Below are positions 54,983 through 64,000 of a stretch of DNA of 64,000 bases, piece by piece. The notes under the pieces are model-generated. The model made no database searches. It was not told the origin of the DNA and worked only from the letters and a program-made list of their open reading frames with translations. The stretch is taken from positions 63,266,006 through 63,330,005 of the forward strand of contig CM061245.1 in assembly GCA_030848705.1 (NCBI GenBank), written 5' to 3'. Every line of letters starts with the position of its first letter. Position 1 is the first letter of the stretch. Position numbers and translations under genes: made by a program. The DNA is from Heracleum sosnowskyi. Lineage: Eukaryota > Streptophyta > Magnoliopsida > Apiales > Apiaceae.

Positions 54983-57900
54983 TGTGACGCCCCTCCAAAC
55001 CCGGGGTACAGATTTGGGGAGTCACTCGACCAACGAAACACAATAAACCTGAATATAACACATGCATAATAATATAATAACATAAAATACCCCTTATCCA
55101 AGACCGCATCCAGATTATGGCATTGAACAAGCTTCTAAGTCATAATTATTATAAACCAGTTTTCAGAGTTATTACACAACTTAAATTCAAAGCTAGACAT
55201 CTAGTCTAACTATCAAAATAAACAACTACCCTGCCAATGACAACCACTCTTGGTGATCTCCTAGCTGCTGGAGAACTATCGCTCGCGCTGTGTCTGCTCA
55301 TACTCTCGCTTAACTGGAATATGATTAGAAACAAAACAAGTATGAGCCACAAGTGCTCAGCAAGCATAATATATATCAATCACAGTTCCATAATTAAAGG
55401 AAGGATCTCAATTATCTGAATCAACAATATACAAGTCAAACATATGCTTTTAACAATCTTTATTGAAGAAAGAGGGATTAGAACTAGACTTCTACATTTT
55501 TCAAATACAAAGGTTGAGCTGCTGATCAGTCACGCATCAACCCCGGACTTGCTTATAGCAAAGTCTTCCACTCGGATCCATGGCCATCTGGGCCTTAAGT
55601 TATTACGACCATAAATATGGCCCGACCATTTCTGGTCTCATTTTTTTAAAACATGCCAATTCTATCACAGAGTATAAGCAATAACATGCATAACAAGATA
55701 AGTACACGATGATAGGGTGCAATAGTTGCAAAAGACCTTCAACTGCTCAATATCAAATGAAGTTCGAGAAATAGATTCGAAATGGTTTCAACGGTACATA
55801 AGTACACATTTAAGAAGGTCAACAATGATTATAGTCAATACAAGTGAATTGAAATGAAGATTTCTGATATTCGACACGATTGTGGATTTAATCAAGAATT
55901 TAGGAATATTCAAGGAAATAGCATCAGTTGCTCAATACGGGTGAAGATTGAATAATCTGAATCGTTCTGATGGTAACATACATGTAATCATTAAGAACAA
56001 TAACAATTGAATCAACAAGTACAGGCACAGATACTTGCATGGTCTACGTAGCTGACAGAATTCTACCAAGCTCACTCTACATTCTCCTTTCCCTTCCTCC
56101 GGGAACTCGATTCTATAATAAACAACTCATTACAGTAAGTCTAACTATCCTTGTTCTATCCTCGATATACACTCATAACCATTTTCAAATTTAAACAAGT
56201 AATCGGGTTCCTATTGGATGCCCGATCTAATTTACGGAAATAAAAACTCAGGCATTAGCCCTCATACGGGCCTTTACGGACTATAAAACACATTATTCAA
56301 CTCATATATACCATATAGCACTTATAAATATTTTTAGAACAATATTCGAGGCTTATTTGTATTTAAATAAGTCACAAACAAATTTTAAATCAAAAATCGG
56401 ATTTTTAATCCCAATATAAGTATTTAAAAACAATTTAAATCAATTAATATAAATTAATTGACACTTTTCAAACACTCAAACTATTTTTAAATAATTAAAT
56501 CAAGCTAGAAAATAATTAAACTTAATTTAAATTAATTAAATCTAATTAATAATTAATTATTAAGAATTAACTGATTAAAAGAATTAATCAATTAATTAAA
56601 TTAATTAATTATTAATTAAAAATAATTAAAATAATTAAATTTAATCAGTTTTCAAATTTAAATAAATAATTGTAATTTTTCAGAATTTTCAGAATTTAAA
56701 AATGTATTTTTAAAATAAAAATATGATTTTTATAAAATTTTAAACTATTTTCGAATTAAATTTAAAATAAAATTCAAAAACAGTTTTCTGAAAATAAATT
56801 AGGGTTTCGAAGATTGAAACCGGGTCAAAATTTCGGATAAACGGGCCGGGAAGAACAAAAACGGGTCGGGAAGAACTTGCCGGAAAATTCCCAGATTCCG
56901 GTGGGTTTTCCAGAACCCGGCGAGCCAAAAACACAATAAAAATTGGGGTTTTTGATACCAAAACACTCCTAATAACCATACCAATACATTCCGATCAAAA
57001 AAAACCAAAAAACATCACCGGAATCCAAAACCCGATCAATTTCCGGCGAGCTTAAACAATTTTCCGATCTAGCTTATTTCTACATGAAACTCTACGTTCT
57101 TTATGTTAAAATGAAGCTAAGAACACATACAACAAAAGCCCTCTATCAAAAACAATGTCAGATCATTCATATGAACGGACTATTCAAAAGAAAAATCGGG
57201 CAAAAACCCTAAAATTGAATTTCTCAAAATCAAACATAAACATGAAATTAAAGCATGGATTCCTACTAATTAGAACCCCAGGAACATATTAGAAGCAATC
57301 AATTGAACGGAGAATCAACAGAATGAAAATCCCCAATTCGAACAAGAACCCTAATTTTAATTCAAATATTGAAAAATTCATATAAATCGAAAAATTACCA
57401 GATGATGGTATGGTTGGAAGATTCTGAAACTAGAGCTCAAGATCTTTGATTTGAGTACTTGAACTTGTGATTTGGATTTCAATAACACCTTCAAAATTGA
57501 TTTTGATTTTCGAGAACACGAAGAACACGGTTCGGGAATTTTTATATTTTTATAAATATGAAATACGGATTATACGAAGGATAATGTACGATTCGTCTTT
57601 TTATACTTAGTGGAAAATAATACCCCAAACGACATTTTTGGATCGATATCGATCCACTGGATCGCTTTAAAACCCTAATAAAGTAAAATACACGTTTTAC
57701 GAGGTGATAACTATCCACAAAGGCTGATAGTTATCCACATCAATACATATCATTTATATAACTAATGCTCAAGAATACTGGGGCTATAACAGATGTATTA
57801 TTGATACAGACAATATATCAATTGCCCTAAACAATTAGGGTTTGGAATAATTCTTTTCCTTTTCGGATAAAACGAATAATATTGACAAGATCAGATAACT

Positions 57901-58184
57901 ACGGATATAATGATACGAATAAATCTTCCGATAATGATTCAGACACGAATGACGAAGGGATAATAATGATGTACACAGTTTCAACGGGGCCTTTGAATTT
58001 TCAAAACGGGGCTCAATATTGAAGATATTTTCAAATGACAAGATATTTGAACGGGGCTTCCGACACACCAATCTAGCACATAATCACTCAACAACCTTTA
58101 TTATTAAAACTCAAAATACTTCATAATAATTATTCTACACATATAATACACTTTATATTATTAAAAAAAATCACGGATCTTACA
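54983..58184 (-). repeat. Element G 5' LTR (about 3.2 kb)
   Basis: On the plus strand it starts TGTGACGCCCC (54983) and ends GATCTTACA (58184). In sense orientation that is TGTAAGATC...GGGGCGTCACA, as in Tekay-type LTRs. The outer limit is chosen because the next bases (from 58185) match the interior of the S-family LTR at about 20268. Low-complexity AATT runs fill 56400-56720. Confidence 0.75.
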
Positions 58185-58358
58185 ATATGACTACTGTTTT
58201 TGCAAGTTCGTTTATGAGACATAACTGGCGTGAGTATATGGATGGTGGGGTCACCATATGTGTTGATTTATATTATTATGATTCAAGTATCAAGTGTTTG
58301 TACGGAATAAAGGAACGTGACAACCTTGATCTCCGACCCCGAATCTGGGGGTGTTACA
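58185..58358. mobile_element. Right-end remnant of an S-family LTR
   Basis: It matches the last 175 bp of the solo LTR (20268-20444), including GGGGTCACCAT and the GGGGGTGTTACA end. Element G inserted into it, so the rest of this S LTR lay on the other side of G and is lost from the window. Confidence 0.88.
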
Positions 58359-58361
58359 GCC

Positions 58362-59291
58362 GACTTAAGTTCTACCAGTGAAGGAGAAGTTACATGTTTC
58401 TATAGTAAGGCATCTTCAGAACAAAGTTGGCTATTGCATAAGAAGCTCTCACACTTGAACTTCAAAACTACGAACTCTTTGGTAAAGAGAGAGTTAGTGA
58501 GAGGGTTACCCCTGATGAAATTTTATCAAGAGGGACTATGTGAAGCATGTGAAAAAGGGAATTCTAAGAAGGTATCACACAGAAGCAGAGAAATGACAAG
58601 CATTGCTGAACCTCTTCAGCTGATTCATATGGATTTATTTGGTCCAGTCAATGTTATGTCACTTTCAAGAAAAAGATATGCATTAGTGATGGTGGATGAC
58701 TACTCCAAGTACACGTGGGTGTTATTCTTACATTCAAAGGATGAAGCAACACAACTAATCATTGATCACATCAAGAAGATAGAAGTGGAAGCTAAACTAC
58801 CTGTGCGGACAATCAGATCAGACAATGGAACTGAATTCAAGAATGCAGTTCTTAATGATTTTTGCTCAGAGAAAGGAATATCAAGATAGTATTCAGCACC
58901 AAGAACTCCTCAACAGAATGGAGTAGTGGAAAGGAAGAACAAAACCTTGGTTGAAGCAGCAAGGACAATGTTAAATGAATCAAAACTTCCCACTTACTTT
59001 TGGGCTGAAGCAGTGAATACAGCTTGCTACACTCAGAATCGAACCCTGATTAACAAAGATCATGAAAAGACTCCGTATGAGTTAATGGCCAACAAGAAAC
59101 CAACACTGAAGTACTTTCATGTGTTTGGTGCAAAGTGTTTTGTACTAAAAGATGGAGAACATCTAGGCAAGTTTGATGCTAAAGCAGATGAAGGCATTTT
59201 TCTGGGCTATTCTCTGGAATCTAAAGCTTACAGGGTGTATGTGATTGAAGATAAGAAGGTGTTGGAAAGCCTTAATGTATGTAACATTTGA
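58362..59291 (+). pseudogene. pol: Sirevirus C integrase
   Basis: The pre-integrase part reads ADLSSTSEGEVTCFYSKASS. HX4H (HKKLSH) and CX2C (GLCEACEKG) are followed by Asp in HMDLFGP and Asp in IRSDNGTEF. A TAG at 58887 (R*YSAPRTPQQNG, Gln expected) precedes the Glu of GVVERKN. A 4-base ATGT duplication at about 59275 shifts the frame after LESLNV. Confidence 0.92.
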
Positions 59292-59731
59292 TGACACCAA
59301 AAGACCAGGCCTGCAGACTAGAGAGAACTCTGAATCCTTGGTATTTGAAAATCTATCAGGAGATCTCTTTGACATTGAAGAAGAACCTGAAGTTGTTCCA
59401 ATTATTAATATTAATGATAATGATAATGATTCTGGACCAAGTGGTGACAATGGTGGAAATCATCAGACTACTACTGGATCCACTAGTCAATCAACAGGGT
59501 CAACAGATCATACCGGCAAACAACTCAGGGGGAGCAGGAGAAGGATCAACTAGTCACACTCCACAACATTTTGAACAAGGAGAATCATCAAGATCGCATC
59601 TGCCAAGACAAAGGGTATGGAATAGAGATCATCCCTTTCACTTGATCATTGGTGATCCGGACACAGGAGTGAGAACTAGAAGGACATCACAAAATGAATG
59701 TCACTATTCTGGGTTTCTTTCAGAAACATAA
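59292..59731 (+). pseudogene. Sirevirus C integrase-RT linker
   Basis: A Ser/Thr/Gly/Asp-rich linker in shifting frames (NDNDNDSGPSGDNGGNHQTT, then GEGSTSHTPQHFEQGESSRS), followed by the conserved VWNRDHPFHLIIGDPDTGVR. It ends at a TAA (59729) before PKKVEDAL. Confidence 0.8.
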
Positions 59732-61255
59732 CCTAAGAAAGTTGAAGATGCCCTAGATGATCCAGATTGGGTGATTGCAATTCAAGATGAACTCAATCAG
59801 TTTGAAAGGTAGAAAGTTTGGAAGCTGGTACCCAGGCCTAAAGGAAAATCTGTTATAGGAACAAGATGGGTATTCAGAAATAAGTTGGATGAAGATGGCA
59901 TTGTAACGAGAAACAAAGCTAGACTGGTTGCTAAAGGTTACTCTCAAGAAGAGGGTATAAATTATGATGAAACCTATGCACCAGTAGCAAGACTTGAGGC
60001 CATCAGAATGTTTCTGGCATTCGCAGCACATTCCAATTACAAAGTATATCAAATGGATGTGAAGAGTGCTTTTCTGAATGGAGAGCTAGAAGAAGTGTAT
60101 GTGGAACAACCTCCAGGGTTTGAGGATTCAAAACTGGCAGACTTTGTGTACTTTCTATTTAAAGCTTTCTATGGACTCAAACAAGCTCCAAGGACATGGT
60201 ATGACACTCTCTCTGAATTTTTACATGAAAATAACTTTACAAGAGGTGTCGTAGATAAAACTCTCTTTTACAAACAGCACAAAAATGATTTGATATTGGT
60301 GCAAGTATATGTTGATGACATAATATTTGGTTCTACTAATGATGATCTATGCAAGAGATTTGCTAAGTTAATGCAGAGTCGATATGAAATGAGCATGATG
60401 GGTGAATTATCATTCTTTCTTGTACTACAAGTGTATCAAAGGCTAGATGGAATATTCATTTGCCAGTCCAAGTACATCAAAGATCTTCTGAAGAAGTATC
60501 AAATGGAAGACTCATCTACAGTAAAGACTCCAATGCCCACTACAACTAAGCTTGATAAGGATGAAACTGGTAAGAAGGTTGACATCACAAGCTACATAGG
60601 TATGATAGGCTCCTTACTATATCTCACTGCAAGTAGACCAGATATAATGTTTGCAACATGCTTGTGTGCTATGTTTCAGTCTGATCCCAATGAATCTCAT
60701 CTAATAGCTGTTAAGCGAATATTTAGATATCTTAAGGGAACCCCAAATCTTGGAATTTGGTACCCTAAACATACATGATTTGATCTTATTGGATATACAG
60801 ACTCAGATTTTGCAGGTTGTAAGATTCATCGGAAGAGTACTTCAGGAAGCTGTCAGATTCTTGGAAGAAGGTTAGTTTCTTGGTATAGAAAGAAGCAGCA
60901 CTCAGTGTCCACATCAATAGCTGAAGCTGAATACATAGCTGCTGGTAGCTGTTGTGCTCAAATCTTGTGGATGAGGAACCAACTCCGTGACTATGGGCTT
61001 TTGTTGACTAAGATTCCAATATTCTGCGACAACACAAGTGCCATAACAATCTCCAACAACCCAGTGCAACACTCGAGGACAAAGCACATCGACATCATGT
61101 ATCATTTTATCCGAGAGCATGTCATGAATGGAACTATGGAGTTACATTTTGTACCCACAGAGGAACAAATTGCAGACATCTTCACTAAACCACTTGATGA
61201 ATCCACTTTTTCTAAGCTGGTTGGTGAACTTGGGATGTTAAATCTTTCTAATTGA
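59732..61255 (+). pseudogene. pol: Sirevirus C RT and RNase H
   Basis: One frame with stops at 59810 and 60776. RT has WVFRNKLDEDGIVTRNKARL, MDVKSAFLNGELEEVYVEQ (one Glu shorter than in A and B) and the active site VQVYVDDIIFGS. The usual FLGLQV is FLVLQV, a change of a conserved Gly. RNase H has STSIAEAEYIAAGSC and FCDNTSAI and ends DIFTKPLDE...LGMLNLSN at 61253. Confidence 0.93.
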
Positions 61256-62608
61256 TTTTGATTAGAAGTCAGTAACTACAAGATAGTACTAGTAAATACA
61301 TGAGTTTAAGAATTTCTATATCCTTAGGACTCGTGAATTTATTTTCAGGAGCAATTCTCGTAAGTTAGAATTATTGTATTAATTTTATGTCATATTTATG
61401 GATGATATATCTTCTGGCATTTAACTAGTTAATAATTCTAAAATTATTTAGGTGCTAATATTTGTTCTAAATATTTGAGCACCTATTTAATTCGAATTGA
61501 TTTACTTTGTTTTAAACATTGTAGATTAATGCAGCATAATTTATTGTATTTTAATTGGTTAATATGATTTAATGATATTTAGTCGATTTTATTCTAAGAA
61601 AATTGTGAATTTTCTGTTAACTTTGAATTTTTGGTGAATAATGTTTAATCTAAAATAAATTCATAGTTGACAGAAAATAAGAAAAGTTCATTTTTACACA
61701 AGAACAGGTTTAAAAATAAACAGGAAGGAAAAATATATCGAATTAGGAAATTCGATAGTTTTTCTAAGTACTGGACAAAATCTATCGAAAGCAATTTTCG
61801 ATAGTTTTTGGAAAAGAAAAGAAAACTATCAAAGTAATTTCTCGATAGTTTTTGAGATGGAAATTGAAATCTATCGAAGAGAATTTAATTTCATCAATAC
61901 TTAGAATTCTCGATAGTTTTCAGAAAGGGTTCGATAGTTTTTGGTTTTAAAGTTAAAAATGTTCGATAGTTTTTGGTAAAAGTCTGTTTAAATTCCTATT
62001 TTATCAACTTCGATAGTTTTTCAAAAAACTATCGAAGTGTGATTAGACTTTTATGCCCCTCATAAAAACCATCGACAGTTCATTTTAAAATCTATCGAAC
62101 ATGGAATTACTAAAATACCCCTACAGTTTCAAGAGTATAAAACAACCTCTTAGACATTTTTCTTCATTATTCTAAGATCTAAGCTTTGGTTTTTTATACT
62201 TACAGATACATACACAAACAAGAACTCATACTTCGACAGATTCTCAAGTTTTTCACCGTGAAAATTGATTATTTACCACAGTAAATTCATTTTACAGTGA
62301 AACTATTGTGTGTTTGTGATTAATTTGGATTTTCTGTTCTTGGTTTTGAAAGAAACCATCGAAAGTGACACTTCTGGATCTTAGTTTTTGTTAACAGTGT
62401 TCATCCTTGGAAATTAATTGTTAATCAGTTAATTTCTTTGTGTTTTAAGTAAAAAATACGAAAGTTAACAATTAGGGTTCTTAAATCAAAGTGTTCGAGT
62501 TTGTGAATTTAGGAAAAAGGATTATTTTAAAAATTGATTAATTAGAAATAATTAATTAAAATAATTTTTGGTATTAATTTAAATTTTTTGGAATTCTTTG
62601 AAAATATA
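61256..62608 (+). promoter_or_regulatory. Pol-ORF3 spacer with TTCGATAG motif cluster and TATA-like box
   Basis: Within 61751-62100, TTCGATAG, TCGATAG or CTATCGAA occurs at 61751, 61782, 61798, 61842, 61871, 61909, 61930, 61962, 62009, 62029 and 62092. AGAGTATAAAACAAC (TATA at 62136-62142) follows the cluster, about 470 bp upstream of the ORF3 ATG at 62609. No ORF is seen. The layout (motif cluster, TATA box, ORF3) mirrors Sirevirus A. Confidence 0.5.
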
Positions 62609-64000
62609 ATGGCTGGAGAATTTATTGTTACCAAAACTAATCATGTCTCTTTTCAGAATGTGCAATCCATTGCGAACTTACAGTTTCGTGCATGGGCACA
62701 ATTTTTGAATGCACGTTCTTTAGTGGCTTATGCACTAAGTACTTCTGCGGTCCTTTGTATTGATCAATTGACTACACTGTACACAACGGCCACTGACACA
62801 TCGGAGAATAATATATCTTCTTTCAGTTTTGTTGTGCTAGGGGCAGAACAATAAGGGTGACGGGACATGATTTAAACAGAATCTTACATTTTCCTACATA
62901 AAACCTTGTTCCTGATCCCAATACTGAAGAAATACATGTTTTCTTCACTCTCATTAGAAGTCAACAACCTAACTTCTTTGGGGGAGAATTTTTAAAGCAT
63001 TACCTGACAAAGCCATGGAATTTCTTCTTTCACACCCTAATCCATGTTTTTACTGCCAAGCTTATAAATCTGCATGGTATTCCTCTGTTTCTTCAGAAAC
63101 TAGGGTTTTTTATTGCTAATAATAGGCATATAAACATTGGAAGGCTTGTGATTGATCAAATGATTATGTGCATGGGACCACTGGATGAAAGGACAGGCAT
63201 AGATGATGTGCTTTGTTTCTATCCTAGGTTCCTACAGCTAATTCTTAATTATGTGCTTGCAGCTGAAGAACGAGACATCTTCGAAGGTGAGGAGACCATG
63301 GATTGTATGAAGATGAAGAGCAATGCTATAACGGCTATTATCTAGAAGAACCATCTTCCAGGGGTGCCTACTGTTCTCACTGAATATCTAAGAACGGTAC
63401 CCCTACCACTTCTACCCCCAGGGGAACAGGTAAATGAAGGTAATATTCCTGAACCTGTTGTGGCTCCACAACATGAACTTTTTTTTTTTTGCTAAATTTC
63501 ACAACCTGAACCTATGGATGTTGATCCAGAGCCCTCAGCGGCCATTCCTGACCAAGAGGTTGAAAACCCACAATCTCTAACCACGGTCACAGAGCTTTTG
63601 CATGAGCCAAATGAAACCATAAACGAACCTCCTACCCCTAATATACCAAACATTCAGACATCCATGAGTGTAGAGGGAGATAGTGCCTTAGCAGCACCAC
63701 ATAAGGAGATACTCCCTTCAACAATAGCTCTGCCTTCCTCTAAAAGGAGAAGAATAGAAAACGAGGAAACTATTGAAACTTCATTTGTCTCATCCAAACA
63801 ACCATTTATTGATTTTTCTGATGCTGATTGGGCAACGCTTACCAAAGCCATATCTGAACCAATAGCTCAATCAAGTAAGGAAGAATTGACGGAAGCAACT
63901 GGTGTTCCGACCATATTACGGTCAGGATCACTGGTTGAAGGTTCTGAATTGAACCAAGAGTCTTCACAGACGTTGAGAAAAGGTTTTGACCTAAATGCAC
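62609..64000 (+). pseudogene. Sirevirus C ORF3, runs off the window
   Basis: It starts MAGEFIVTKTNHVSFQNVQS. The first frame stops at 62852. Reading resumes in another frame (KHYLTKPWNFFFHTLIHVFT, INIGRLVIDQMIMCMGPLDE) with a TAG at 63343. After a T-run insertion near 63480 it stays open from QPEPMDVDPEPSAAIPDQEV to the window end. SSKRRRIENEE (about 63735) looks like a nuclear localisation signal. The N-terminal domain has the same layout as ORF3 of Sirevirus A (short hydrophobic helices, a KPWNFFF/KEWSFFF-type segment), so the two are probably distant homologues. Confidence 0.72.

Larger units (their letters stand above)
49967..58184 (-). mobile_element. Tekay-like Ty3/gypsy element G, 3' end deleted
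   Basis: The order on the minus strand is 5' LTR 58184-54983, PBS 54979-54968, leader ORF, gag, protease, RT, RNase H, integrase, then truncation. Gag and pol wording, the order RT-RH-INT and the long LTR fit the chromovirus Tekay/Del lineage. The integrase C-terminus, where a chromodomain would lie, polypurine tract and 3' LTR are gone. Confidence 0.88.
58359..64000 (+). mobile_element. Sirevirus C (Ty1/copia), 5' part missing
   Basis: It begins abruptly in the pre-integrase domain after the S-LTR end and continues through integrase, RT, RNase H, a motif-rich spacer and ORF3 to the window edge. It differs clearly from A and B in protein and motif, so it is a third family. Confidence 0.9.

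Noticed and set aside
56740..57008. Minus-strand open frames inside the element G LTR
   Set aside because: They lie within a non-coding LTR, overlap in two frames and show no family features.
58187..58381. Plus-strand open frame of 64 codons at the start of Sirevirus C
   Set aside because: Its first 170 bases are the end of an S-family LTR, repeated at 20268-20444, and only the last codons touch Sirevirus C.

Overview
The window is nuclear DNA from a flowering plant. It holds intron-bearing ATM-kinase pseudogene fragments, primer-binding sites for plant initiator-tRNA-Met, and Sirevirus-type Ty1/copia and Tekay-like Ty3/gypsy elements. The AT-rich composition and the protein types suggest a eudicot. 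The post-pol ORFs remind me of Apiaceae sequences, but that is memory and is not proven here. I see no complete host gene. The window is a broken host locus followed by nested, mostly dead retrotransposons.

Layout. 1-7300: a minus-strand, internally duplicated ATM-like (PIKK) pseudogene with a promoter-like 5' end near 7270. 7300-10300: AT-rich DNA with a diverged repeat and a MITE-like insertion. 10317-12288: a retroposed DUF4283/zinc-knuckle pseudogene with a 14-bp target-site duplication (TSD). 13875-32266: Sirevirus A (minus strand). A solo gypsy LTR (family S) splits its third ORF. A Sirevirus LTR piece (F) and a second S piece replace its integrase core. 33578-49966: Sirevirus B (plus strand), which lacks a 3' LTR and is split by element D (38700-47273). 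D has near-identical LTRs around a ruined interior. 49967-58184: a Tekay-like gypsy element G (minus strand), cut off inside its integrase. G had inserted into another S LTR (remnant 58185-58358), which had inserted into Sirevirus C (58359 to the window end, plus strand).

How it fits together. A, B and C follow the Sirevirus plan of gag, protease, integrase, RT and RNase H, followed by an extra ORF. Two patterns go beyond that plan. First, each Sirevirus family carries its own short motif, repeated in both orientations in LTRs, inter-ORF spacers and even coding linkers (A: TATCCGTAGA; B: CTGTCA; C: TTCGATAG; F: GGAATGACTATC). Second, a TATA-like box lies upstream of the extra ORF in A, B and C, and the A and C ORF products carry basic, NLS-like stretches and no signal peptide at the N-terminus. 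This suggests a separately expressed nuclear protein, perhaps one that recognises the family motif. That last step is a hypothesis.
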